Source: Kitasatospora azatica KCTC 9699 (GTDB lineage Bacteria > Actinomycetota > Actinomycetes > Streptomycetales > Streptomycetaceae). From it: a DNA stretch of 64,000 nt. Numbering within the stretch: the stretch's first letter is position 1; every line of letters begins with the position of its first letter. The notes under the pieces were generated by a model. That model saw only the letters and a program-made list of their open reading frames with translations, ran no database searches and was not told the DNA's origin. The stretch covers positions 3,472,001 to 3,536,000 of the forward strand of contig NZ_JQMO01000003.1 of NCBI RefSeq assembly GCF_000744785.1, in the 5' to 3' direction. This document shows positions 1-8,487 of this stretch, in pieces. The position numbers were made by a program, and so were the translations under genes.

Positions 1-21
1 GGCACCAGTCTGTCCGGATCA

Positions 22-39
22 CTGAATGTCCGTATTCAG
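22..39. promoter_or_regulatory. Inverted repeat CTGAAT-N6-ATTCAG upstream of the lipid-synthase operon
   Basis: A perfect 6-bp inverted repeat with a 6-bp centre lies about 160 bp before the first carrier-protein gene. The same ATTCA core recurs in the direct repeats at 70-109, so both may be sites for one regulator. The regulator is not identifiable from this window; function is inferred from position and repetition. Confidence 0.4.
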
Positions 40-69
40 ACGGCCCGCCATCCACCGTCAGCCAAGCCT

Positions 70-109
70 CATTCACTGCATTTCATCGTCATTCAGCGCC
101 ATTCACAGG
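70..109 (+). promoter_or_regulatory. Four 10-bp-phased CATTCA-like direct repeats
   Basis: Units beginning at 70, 80, 90 and 100 read CATTCACTGC, ATTTCATCGT, CATTCAGCGC and CATTCACAGG, so the ATTCA or TTTCA core recurs once per helical turn on one face of the DNA. Helically phased direct repeats are the layout used by SARP-type activators and by cooperatively binding regulators. No clear -35/-10 pair was seen between here and the GTG at 201. The site role is inferred. Confidence 0.4.
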
Positions 110-200
110 TCGAACAGACCGGTTTCCGGGCTGCTCGACGCCCTTTTTCAGAGCTATTCCTGACGGCCCGTCCGGGCCCACGATCAGGGAGGGACATCCC

Positions 201-482
201 GTGTCCGTAGTGTCAGCGGCCGAGGCCCAGCAGTGGCTGATCGAGAAGATCGCCCATCGCCTCGGGGTGCCGCAGAGCGAGATCGCACCCGAGCAGTACT
301 TCGACGAGCTGGATCTGGACTCCACCGAAGCCCTGATCCTGGCCGGTGAGCTGGAGAACTGGCTCGGCTTCGAGCTGGGCAGCACCACCCTCTGGTACCA
401 CCCGACGGTCAAGGACCTGGCCGAGTACCTGGCCCAGGAGTCCGCGTCGCAGGCCGAGGGCCGGCATGCGGCCTCGGCGTAA
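201..482 (+). CDS. Free-standing acyl carrier protein
   Basis: A 93-residue protein with the fold length of a carrier protein and a phosphopantetheine site in the segment LDLDSTEAL, the modified serine being Ser41. The GTG start at 201 is supported by a GGGAGGG ribosome site at 187-193. It is the first gene of the visible lipid-synthase operon and its last 17 bases overlap the thioesterase gene, so the two are translationally coupled. The DST variant at the attachment site is seen in carrier proteins loaded by adenylating enzymes or dedicated ketosynthases, so this protein could receive a starter unit or the finished chain. It should be activated by the Sfp-type transferase at 21188. The partner is inferred, not shown. 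Confidence 0.85.
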   Translation: MSVVSAAEAQQWLIEKIAHRLGVPQSEIAPEQYFDELDLDSTEALILAGELENWLGFELGSTTLWYHPTVKDLAEYLAQESASQAEGRHAASA

Positions 483-1389
483 CGCGGGCCCGGCCGCCGT
501 CCACCGCCTGCGGGCGGCGGCCGGCGGGCGCGGCACGGTCTACCTGGTCCACCCGGGGGCGCTGGCCGCCGGTGTGCACCAGAGCCTGGCCGGGGCACTG
601 CCGCCCGGGGTCGGGCTGACCGTGCTCGACCTGTCCGGGCTGCCGGAGTACTTCGAGGCCGCGCTCACCGGCGGGCGGGCCGACACCACGGTGGAGGCCC
701 TGGCCGACCGGCTGGCCGCCGAGCTCGACGCCGAGCTGGACGCCGAGCTGGACGCCGAGCTGGACGCCCGGTCGGACACCCGGCCGGACGCCACCGAGGC
801 CTACACGCTGGCCGGTTGGTCCTTCGGCGGAGTGGTGGCCCAGGCCATGGTGGAGCGCCGGCCCGCCGAGCGGCGCCCGCGCGAGCTGGTGCTGCTCGAC
901 AGCATCGCGCCCACCGAGGCCTACCAGCAGCCCGACGACGCCCTGCAACCCCCGTTGCTGCTGGGCTGGTTCGCGATGTACCTGGGCGCCAAGCGGGGGC
1001 GCCCAGTCGACCTCGACCCGGACCGGCTGGCGCACTGCGACACCGAGGACGGACTGCTGCTGGTGCTGGACGCGGCAGTGGCCGGCGGAGCCCTGCTCCC
1101 CGACACCCCGCTACCGGGCCTGCGCAAGCTCTACGACACCTACGTGGACGGGCTGTTGCGCAACAACCGGCTCACCGCCCCCTACCGCCCGCGGCCCTCC
1201 TCGGTGCCACTGGTGCTGGTCACCGCCGAGCGCAGCCTGCTCCCGGGCGACCGCACGCTCGGCTGGCCGCCGCTCGCCCCGCACGGACTGACGGTCCATC
1301 AGAGTCCGGGCGACCACTACACGATGCTCACCAGGCCGGACGCGTCGGCGCTGATCTCGCGGTTGGTCAGCCCGGCCGAGTACCGCTGA
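466..1389 (+). CDS. Alpha/beta-hydrolase thioesterase of the PKS/NRPS type II family
   Basis: A 308-residue thioesterase-domain hydrolase. The nucleophile elbow is GWSFGG with Ser119, and a C-terminal GDHYTML segment supplies the probable catalytic His284. A conserved LLDS follows the elbow strand as in PKS/NRPS thioesterases. The ATG at 466 sits inside the end of the carrier-protein gene (17-base overlap), so the two are probably co-translated. It may release the finished acyl chain, which would matter because the PfaC-like protein here has no C-terminal acyltransferase (AGPAT) domain, or it may edit misprimed carrier domains. Residues 86-101 are a run of DAEL repeats encoded by a 12-bp tandem repeat, probably a lid or linker expansion. 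Confidence 0.82.
   Translation: MRPRRNAGPAAVHRLRAAAGGRGTVYLVHPGALAAGVHQSLAGALPPGVGLTVLDLSGLPEYFEAALTGGRADTTVEALADRLAAELDAELDAELDAELDARSDTRPDATEAYTLAGWSFGGVVAQAMVERRPAERRPRELVLLDSIAPTEAYQQPDDALQPPLLLGWFAMYLGAKRGRPVDLDPDRLAHCDTEDGLLLVLDAAVAGGALLPDTPLPGLRKLYDTYVDGLLRNNRLTAPYRPRPSSVPLVLVTAERSLLPGDRTLGWPPLAPHGLTVHQSPGDHYTMLTRPDASALISRLVSPAEYR
721..768 (+). repeat. 12-bp tandem repeat (4 units) inside the thioesterase gene
   Basis: Four in-frame copies of GAGCTSGACGCC encode ELDA repeats. The first differs from the others by one base (C for G). This looks like replication-slippage expansion of a surface linker; copy number may vary between strains. Confidence 0.85.
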
Positions 1390-1472
1390 CACCGCCCGCG
1401 CCGCACCCGTTCGGTCACCCCGCTCCCTCCCCTGGGCCGTCCCCGGCCCGAAGAGACCAAGAGAGCCCTGCC

Positions 1473-4400
1473 GTGAACGATTCGCAGCCCAGCAATCCGT
1501 CACCCATACCCTCGGCACAGTCGCGCTCGGACGATGATCTGGACCGCAGACTGGCCAGAAACCCGATCGCCATCGTGGGCCTGTCCGCCCTCTACCCCAA
1601 GTCCCGTGACCTGCGGGAGTTCTGGGGCAACGTGGTGGCGGCGGCCGACTGCATCGAGGACGTCCCCAGCACGCACTGGGACGTCGCCGAGCACTACGAC
1701 CCGGACCCGGCCGCGCCCGACAAGACCTACGCCAAGCGCGGCGGCTTCATCCCGCCGGTCGCGTTCAACCCGATGGAGTTCGGCCTGCCGCCGACCACGC
1801 TGGAGGTCACCGACGTCCTGCAGCTGCTCAGCCTGGTGGTCGCCCGTGACGTGCTCAAGGACGCCGGCGCCGACCAGCCCTGGTACGACCCCGAGCGGAC
1901 CGGCGTGGTGCTCGGCATCACCGGCGCCAACCAGCTGACCCAGCCGCTCTCCGCGCGCCTGCAGACGCCGGTGCTCAAAGAGGTGGTCCGCAGCTGCGGG
2001 CTGAGCGAGCGCGACGCCGAGGAGATCGCCGAGAAGTTCAAGTTGGCCTTCGCGCCCTGGGAGGAGAACTCCTTCCCCGGCATGCTCGGCAACGTGGTGG
2101 CCGGGCGGATCGCCAACCGCCTCGACCTCGGCGGCACCAACATGACCATCGACGCCGCCTGCGCCAGCTCGCTCGCCGCCACCAAGGCCGCGGTCAGCGA
2201 ACTGCTCGAGGGCCGGGCCGACACCATGCTGGCCGGCGGCTGCGACGCCGAGAACACCATCTTCATGTACCTCTGCTTCAGCAAGACCCCGGCCTTCTCC
2301 AAGAGCGGCCGGATCCGCCCGTTCGACCAGGACGCGGACGGCACGCTGATCGGCGAGGGCATCGGCATGCTGGCGCTGCGCCGGCTCGCCGACGCGGAGC
2401 GGGACGGCAACGAGATCTACGGGGTGATCCGCGGCATCGGCACCTCCAGCGACGGTCGGTTCAAGTCGATCTACGCGCCCCGCAAGGAAGGCCAGATGGT
2501 GGCCCTGCGGCGGGCGTACCAGGACGCCGACGTCTCGCCGGCCGCGGTCGAGCTCTTCGAGGCGCACGGCACCGGGACGGCGGTCGGGGACGCCACCGAA
2601 CTCTCGGCGCTGGCAGCGGTGGTGGCCGAGGCCACCGAGGAGCAGCGGTTCGCCGCGGTGGGCAGCGTCAAGTCGCAGATCGGGCACACCAAGGCGGCGG
2701 CCGGCGCGGCCGGGATGATCAAGCTGGCGCTGGCGCTGCACCACAAGGTGCTGCCGCCCACCATCAACGTCGAGCAGCCCAGCTCGGCCGTCGGCGGGCC
2801 GTTCTACGTCAACACCGAGACCCGGCCGTGGATCAAGGACCCGAACCGGCCGCAGCGGCTGGCCGCGATCTCCTCCTTCGGTTTCGGCGGCACCAACTTC
2901 CACTTCGTGCTGCAGGAGTACGGCGAGGGCCAGGACCTGCAGGTGATGTTCCCGGTCGCGCAGGCGCAGCTGTGGCACGCGCCGGACGCCGAGGCGCTCG
3001 CGACGCTGCTCGCCTCGGGCGCGCCCGGGGTGCCGAACGCGGCAGCGGTCCCGGCCGACCACGCCCGAGTGGCGCTGGCCGCACGCGGCGAGGCGGAGCT
3101 GACCGAGCTGCGCGAGCTGGCCGTGCGGGAGCTGCGGCAGCGCGGCGACGCCCAGGAGTGGGCGCACCCCAAGGGCGTCTGGTACCGGCGGCGGGCCGCC
3201 GAGCTCGGCAAGGTCGGGGCGCTGTTCGCCGGCCAGGGCAGCCAGTACGTGAACCCCGGGCACCGCGCGGTGCTCGCGCTGCCGCCGCTGCGGGCCGCCT
3301 TCGACCAGGCCAACCGGCACTTCACCGGCAGCGACACGCTGGCCCGGGCGGCCTTCCCGCCGCCCGCCTTCGACCAGGCCGCCCGGACGGTGCAGGAGGC
3401 GGCGCTGCGGCGCACCGAGTACGCGCAGCCCGCGATCGGCGCGCTGTCGGCCGGGCAGTTCCGCTACCTGACCGAACTCGGCTTTGCCGCCGACGGACAG
3501 CTCGGGCACAGCTTCGGCGAGGTGACCGCGCTCTGGGCGGCCGGCGCGCTGGGCGACGAGGAGTACTTCGCGCTGGCCCGGGCCCGTGGGGCGGCGATGG
3601 CGCCGCCGGCCTCCGAGGCTGCCGGTGACTTCGACCCGGGAGCCATGGCGGCGGTTGCCGCGGATGACCAGACCGTCAGCCAACTGCTCAGCGAATATCC
3701 CGAGTTGATGGTCTGCAACCGCAATGCGGCGGACCAGGTGGTGGTCGGCGGCGCAACCGCCGCGGTGGAGCGGCTGGTCGCGGCGGCGGGCACGAAGGGC
3801 ATCCGGGTCAGCCGGCTGCCGGTGTCGGCGGCCTTCCACACGCCGTTCGTGGCGCATGCCGTGGAGGCCTTCCGGACGGCCGTGGAGCGGGTCGAGGTGC
3901 GCGAGCCCCGGACGCCGGTCTTCGCCAACACGCCGGGCGGCGCCTACGGTTCGGACCTCGCCGCGAACCGGACGCTGCTCGCCGAGCAGCTGGTCAACCC
4001 GGTGCACTTCGCCGACCGGGTCGAGGAGATGTACGCGGCCGGGTACCGCACCTTCGTCGAGTTCGGGCCGCAGGGCGTCCTGACCAAGCTGGTTCGCCGG
4101 ATCCTCGGCGAGCGGCCGCACCAGGCCGTCCAGCTGGACGCCGGACCGGGCGGCGACGCGGACCTCGCGATGAAGCGGGCGGTCGCGCAACTGGGCGTGC
4201 TCGGCCTGCCGTTGGCGTTGGCCGACCGCTATGTCGCGCCGGTGGCCGAGGCGGCGCCGAGCAAGGGCATGACGGTGCTGCTCAACGGCATCAACTACGT
4301 CTCCGAGCCGCGAAAGGCGGCGTACCGGGAGGCGCTGGAGAACGGGTACCGGGTGGCGCTGCCGAGTGCGCCCGCGCCTGCTCCGGCGGCCGTTCCCGCA

Positions 4401-7400
4401 TCTGCGCCGGTGCCCGTGCCCGCACCGCCCGCTCCGGCGGCGGTGGCTGTGCCGGTGACGGCGCCGGTGGCGGTGCCGACCCCTGCTGTCGAGACCACGG
4501 TGACCGCTGTGTCGGTCCCGGCTCCCAACCAGGAGAACCTGCCTGTGGACCACGAACACCAGCCGGACCGGCTGGCCGAGCTGATCGCCGACCATCTGGC
4601 GCTGCACGACGACTACCTCAACGGACAGCTGCAGAGCGCGCAGCGGCTGGCCGGGCTGCTGGAGAACGCGGCCGACCAGGGCCGGGTGGACGAGGTCCTG
4701 CCCGGGGTCACGGCCGTCAAGGAACACGGGCTGGCGATCGGGCGCACCCACCTGCGGGCCAACGAGATCCTGCGGGACCTGGCGGCGCTGGAACTGGTGC
4801 CGGGAACGGGCGCGGTGGCGCCGGTCGCCCCGGTGGCGCCCGCTGCTCCGGTGACGCCGGCGGCGTCGGTCGCTGCCCCGGTGGCCGCTCCGGTGCCTGC
4901 GGTGGCGGTGGCGCCCTCGCTGCCGCCGATGGCGCTGCCCGCACCGGCGGTGCAGGCCGCTGCTCCGGCGACCGAGCCCGTTGCGGCTCCCGTTCCTGCT
5001 GCCGCTCCTGCCGTTCCTGCCGCTGCTCCTGCCGGTTCCGCTGTGACGGCCGAGCGGGTCGCCGAGGCGCTGTTGGTGGTGGTGGCGCAGAAGACGGGTT
5101 ACCCGGCGGAGATGCTCGAGCTGGGGATGGATGTCGAGGCGGACCTGGGGATCGACTCGATCAAGCGGGTCGAGATCATGGGTGTGCTCTCGGAGCAGTT
5201 CCCGAGCGATGCGCCGGTGGGCCCCGAGCAGTTGGGCGAGCTGCGCACGCTGGGCCAGATCGTGGAGTTCATGGTCGGTGTCGCGGCGGCTGCGCCGACC
5301 GCTGCCGCCTCTGCTGCTCCTGCCGGGGCCGGTGTGACGGCCGAGCAGGTGGCCGAGGCGCTGTTGGCGGTGGTGGCGCAGAAGACGGGTTACCCGGCGG
5401 AGATGCTCGAGCTGGGGATGGATGTCGAGGCGGACCTGGGGATCGACTCGATCAAGCGGGTCGAGATCATGGGTGTGCTCTCCGAGCAGTTCCCCAGTGA
5501 CGTCCATGTGGGCCCCGAGCAGCTCGGTGAGCTGCGCACGCTGGGCCAGATCGTGGAGTTCATGGCCGGTGTCGCGGCCGCTCCGGCTGCCGCTGCCGCT
5601 GCCACTGCTCCGGCGGCCTCCGCTTCGGCCGGTGTGACGGCCGAGCAGGTCAGTGCCGCGCTGTTGGCGGTGGTGGCGCAGAAGACGGGTTACCCGGCGG
5701 AGATGCTCGAGCTGGGGATGGATGTCGAGGCGGACCTGGGGATCGACTCGATCAAGCGGGTCGAGATCATGGGCGTGCTCTCCGAGCAGTTCCCGAGCGA
5801 CGTCCATGTGGGCCCCGAGCAGCTCGGTGAGCTGCGCACGCTGGGCCAGATCGTGGAGTTCATGGCCGGCGGCCCCGCGAGCGCTCCGGCGCCGGCCGCC
5901 ACGCAGCAGCCCGCAGCCGAGCAGCCCGCAGCCGCGCCCGGGGTCACGGAGCAGCCTGCCAAGGAGCAGCCCGCCAAGGAGCCCGCGGCGCCCCGTCCCG
6001 GCGCGATCGGCCGCGCTCAGGCCGTGCTCGCCGAACTCCCACACCCCGACCGCCTGGTGGCCGCCTACCCGGCCGGTGCCGGCGCGCTGCTGATCGACGA
6101 CGGCGGCGACCTCGTCCCGGCCGTGGCCGAGCGCCTGCGGGCGACCGGCTGGCAGCTGCGGGTGCTGCGACTGCCCTCGGTGTCCCGCACCGTCGAGGGT
6201 GCCGTCGACTTCTCGCTCAGCGGCTGGGGAACCACCGAACTCGCCGAGCGCACCGAGGAGTTGCTGGCCGAGCGGGTGTCCCTGGTGATCGCCTTCGGCA
6301 CCCGCCAGGACAGCGACTGGGCGGAGGGCGTCCGCCGCCTGGCGCACGCCCTGCTGGTCGCCAAGCACCTGGTCGAGCCGCTGACCAAGCAGGCCGCCAA
6401 CGGCCGGGCCGGCTTCGTCACCGTCACCCGGCTCGACGGCGCCTTCGGCCTCAGCGGCGTCGCCGAGCAGCTGGTCCCGGCCGGCGGCTACGGCGGCCTG
6501 GCGAAGACGCTCTCCGTCGAGGCGCCCGAGCTGTTCTGCCGGGCCCTGGACCTGGCGCCCTCGCTGGATCCGGCCGCGGCCGCCGACTTGGTCCTGACGG
6601 AGCTTCAGGACGCCTCGGTCAGCCCCGTCCAGGTGGCCCGCGCCGCCGACGGCCGGCGGTACGAACTGACCCTCGGCGAGCGTCCGTCGACGCTGGCGCA
6701 CCAGGAGAGCGGCCCGCTGCCCGCGCCGACCTCCGAGGACCTGCTGGTGGTCACCGGCGGCGGCCGCGGCATCACCGCGGGCTGCGTGATCGACCTGGCC
6801 AAGGCGCACCGTCCCGGCCTGCTGCTGCTCGGCCGTACCGCGCTCGGCGAGGAGCCGGCCTGGGCGGCCGGTCTGACCGGCGCCGCCGAGCTGAAGGCGG
6901 CCGCCGTCGCCCAGCTGAAGGCAGAGGGCGAGAAGCCCACCCCCAAGCGGGTCGAGCAGCTCTACCAGGCGGTGGTCGGTGAGCGCGAGGTCCGCGCCAC
7001 GCTGGCCGAGCTCGCGGCGGCCGGCAGCACGGCCGAGTACCTCGCGGTGGACATCACCGACACCGCCGCCACCGCCGCCGCGCTGGCCCCCTACGCGCAC
7101 CGGATCACCGGTCTGGTGCACGGCGCCGGGGTGCTTGCCGACCAGCTGATCGCGCAGAAGAAGGCCTCCGAGATCGAGCGGGTGTTCGCTGCCAAGCTGG
7201 GCGGTCTGCGCTCGGTGCTGGACGCCCTGGACGCCGACCGGTTGCGGCACGTGCTGCTCTTCTCCTCGGTGGCCGGCTTCTTCGGCAACCAGGGCCAGTC
7301 GGACTACGCGATGGCCAACGAGGTGCTCAACGCCTGGGCCTCCTCGTTCAAGCGCCGGCACCCGAAGGCCCGGGTGAGCTCGCTCAACTGGGGTGCCTGG

Positions 7401-8408
7401 GACAGCGGGATGGTCTCGCCGCAGATCAAGGCGGTCTTCCAGGAGCGCGGCATCACGCTGATCGCGCCGCAGACCGGAGTCGCGCTGTTCACCGGGCAGT
7501 TCGCGTCGGAGCGCGGCCACGACGTGGTCACCGTGCTCGGCCCGACCACCCCGCTCTCCGTTCGCTCGGCCGAGGTCCGTCCGCGGGCCGCCGTGCTGGA
7601 GCGGGAGTTGGCCGAGCTGACCGCGGCGGCGATCGTCACCGACCACCAGATCGGCGGGGTCCCGGTGCTGCCGGCCGCGCTGGCACTGGGCTGGGCGATC
7701 GGCGCGGTGGAGCGGCTCAGCGGCGGCACGGTCCGCCAGGTGCGGGACTTCGCGGTGCACAAGGGCGTGGTCTTCGACGGCACCGAGCCGGCCCGGCTGC
7801 AGCTCTCGGCCAACCCGGCCGGGGACCAGGCCACCACCGAGGTGGTGATCCGCTCGGTCGCCGCCGACGGCGCGGTGCGCCCGCACTACGCGGCCAGCGT
7901 GGTGCTCGGCGCCGATCCGGCCGGGGAGTTCAGCCACCCGATGGCGCTGCCGGCCCTCGGCGAGGGGCGCGACGCCGGCGGCTTCTACCAGGACGGCACG
8001 CTCTTCCACGGCAGCTCACTGCGCGGTGTGCGACGGGTGCTGGCCGAGGAGGAGTCCCGGCTGGTGCTGGAGTGCGCGCTGGCCGAGCACCGGCCGGCCG
8101 GCGGCGCCTGGGGCGGGCGGCTGTACTCGCCCGGCACCGCCGACCTGCTGCTGCAGGCGGGCCTGGTCTGGATGCGCCGCTTCAAGGAGACCGCGAGCCT
8201 GCCGCTCTCGGTGACCCGCGCCGAGTTCCACCAGGCGCTGCCGGACGGTGAGCCGTTCCTCGCGGTGGTCGAACCCACCGCCGTCAACGGCAGTTCGGCG
8301 AGCCTGACGGTCACCGCAGTGGGCCGAGACGGCCGAATCCTGGCCCGGCTCACCGGCGTCAGCCTGGTCTCCACCCCGCAGCTGGCCGCCAAGTTCGCCA
8401 CCAGCTGA
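1473..8408 (+). CDS. PfaA-like polyunsaturated fatty acid synthase subunit (KS-AT-ACP-ACP-ACP-KR-DH)
   Basis: A 2311-residue iterative megasynthase from a GTG at 1473. Domain order: ketosynthase at about 29-470 with Cys230 (DAACASS), His365 (EAHGTGT) and His405 (IGHTK); acyltransferase at about 580-880 with Ser680 (GHSFGE) and His789 (AAFHTP); a long Ala/Pro linker; three carrier domains with DLGIDSIKRVE sites at Ser1229, Ser1326 and Ser1426; ketoreductase with nucleotide loop TGGGRGI near 1761-1767 and Tyr1945; then a C-terminal dehydratase-like hot-dog region with the HxxxGxxxxP motif in DHQIGGVPVLP. This is the PfaA arrangement of microbial PUFA and secondary-lipid synthases. An enediyne PKS was considered, but separate PfaC and PfaD partners follow and the transferase is a separate gene. 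The chain made is not predictable. Confidence 0.92.
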   Translation: MNDSQPSNPSPIPSAQSRSDDDLDRRLARNPIAIVGLSALYPKSRDLREFWGNVVAAADCIEDVPSTHWDVAEHYDPDPAAPDKTYAKRGGFIPPVAFNPMEFGLPPTTLEVTDVLQLLSLVVARDVLKDAGADQPWYDPERTGVVLGITGANQLTQPLSARLQTPVLKEVVRSCGLSERDAEEIAEKFKLAFAPWEENSFPGMLGNVVAGRIANRLDLGGTNMTIDAACASSLAATKAAVSELLEGRADTMLAGGCDAENTIFMYLCFSKTPAFSKSGRIRPFDQDADGTLIGEGIGMLALRRLADAERDGNEIYGVIRGIGTSSDGRFKSIYAPRKEGQMVALRRAYQDADVSPAAVELFEAHGTGTAVGDATELSALAAVVAEATEEQRFAAVGSVKSQIGHTKAAAGAAGMIKLALALHHKVLPPTINVEQPSSAVGGPFYVNTETRPWIKDPNRPQRLAAISSFGFGGTNFHFVLQEYGEGQDLQVMFPVAQAQLWHAPDAEALATLLASGAPGVPNAAAVPADHARVALAARGEAELTELRELAVRELRQRGDAQEWAHPKGVWYRRRAAELGKVGALFAGQGSQYVNPGHRAVLALPPLRAAFDQANRHFTGSDTLARAAFPPPAFDQAARTVQEAALRRTEYAQPAIGALSAGQFRYLTELGFAADGQLGHSFGEVTALWAAGALGDEEYFALARARGAAMAPPASEAAGDFDPGAMAAVAADDQTVSQLLSEYPELMVCNRNAADQVVVGGATAAVERLVAAAGTKGIRVSRLPVSAAFHTPFVAHAVEAFRTAVERVEVREPRTPVFANTPGGAYGSDLAANRTLLAEQLVNPVHFADRVEEMYAAGYRTFVEFGPQGVLTKLVRRILGERPHQAVQLDAGPGGDADLAMKRAVAQLGVLGLPLALADRYVAPVAEAAPSKGMTVLLNGINYVSEPRKAAYREALENGYRVALPSAPAPAPAAVPASAPVPVPAPPAPAAVAVPVTAPVAVPTPAVETTVTAVSVPAPNQENLPVDHEHQPDRLAELIADHLALHDDYLNGQLQSAQRLAGLLENAADQGRVDEVLPGVTAVKEHGLAIGRTHLRANEILRDLAALELVPGTGAVAPVAPVAPAAPVTPAASVAAPVAAPVPAVAVAPSLPPMALPAPAVQAAAPATEPVAAPVPAAAPAVPAAAPAGSAVTAERVAEALLVVVAQKTGYPAEMLELGMDVEADLGIDSIKRVEIMGVLSEQFPSDAPVGPEQLGELRTLGQIVEFMVGVAAAAPTAAASAAPAGAGVTAEQVAEALLAVVAQKTGYPAEMLELGMDVEADLGIDSIKRVEIMGVLSEQFPSDVHVGPEQLGELRTLGQIVEFMAGVAAAPAAAAAATAPAASASAGVTAEQVSAALLAVVAQKTGYPAEMLELGMDVEADLGIDSIKRVEIMGVLSEQFPSDVHVGPEQLGELRTLGQIVEFMAGGPASAPAPAATQQPAAEQPAAAPGVTEQPAKEQPAKEPAAPRPGAIGRAQAVLAELPHPDRLVAAYPAGAGALLIDDGGDLVPAVAERLRATGWQLRVLRLPSVSRTVEGAVDFSLSGWGTTELAERTEELLAERVSLVIAFGTRQDSDWAEGVRRLAHALLVAKHLVEPLTKQAANGRAGFVTVTRLDGAFGLSGVAEQLVPAGGYGGLAKTLSVEAPELFCRALDLAPSLDPAAAADLVLTELQDASVSPVQVARAADGRRYELTLGERPSTLAHQESGPLPAPTSEDLLVVTGGGRGITAGCVIDLAKAHRPGLLLLGRTALGEEPAWAAGLTGAAELKAAAVAQLKAEGEKPTPKRVEQLYQAVVGEREVRATLAELAAAGSTAEYLAVDITDTAATAAALAPYAHRITGLVHGAGVLADQLIAQKKASEIERVFAAKLGGLRSVLDALDADRLRHVLLFSSVAGFFGNQGQSDYAMANEVLNAWASSFKRRHPKARVSSLNWGAWDSGMVSPQIKAVFQERGITLIAPQTGVALFTGQFASERGHDVVTVLGPTTPLSVRSAEVRPRAAVLERELAELTAAAIVTDHQIGGVPVLPAALALGWAIGAVERLSGGTVRQVRDFAVHKGVVFDGTEPARLQLSANPAGDQATTEVVIRSVAADGAVRPHYAASVVLGADPAGEFSHPMALPALGEGRDAGGFYQDGTLFHGSSLRGVRRVLAEEESRLVLECALAEHRPAGGAWGGRLYSPGTADLLLQAGLVWMRRFKETASLPLSVTRAEFHQALPDGEPFLAVVEPTAVNGSSASLTVTAVGRDGRILARLTGVSLVSTPQLAAKFATS
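5040..5868 (+). repeat. Three near-identical tandem ACP-coding repeats
   Basis: Units start near 5040, 5331 and 5631 (spacings 291 and 300 bp) and each ends with the same ATCGTGGAGTTCATGG segment near 5275, 5566 and 5866. Long stretches around each carrier serine are identical at DNA level, while the Ala/Pro linkers between them diverge. This pattern indicates recent duplication or gene conversion. Multiple tandem carrier domains are a hallmark of PfaA proteins, where their number scales with output. Confidence 0.92.
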
Positions 8409-8487
8409 CGCCCCGAATCGATCGGTCCGGCCTGTCGCCCCGCGCGGTGGGCCGGACCGGCCGACCCCTGGAGGGATTCGAACTTCC

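Noticed and set aside
1500..8009. Long minus-strand open frame opposite the PfaA gene
   Set aside because: It is the usual high-GC antisense shadow: Arg/His/Gly-rich with no domain signature, and the plus-strand frame encodes clear KS-AT-ACP-KR domains. Similar long antisense frames opposite pfaC, rpoB and rpoC were rejected for the same reason.
1473..8408. Enediyne-type PKS (PksE)
   Set aside because: PksE has a single ACP and an integrated transferase domain; here there are three ACPs, separate PfaC and PfaD partners, and a free Sfp-type transferase.
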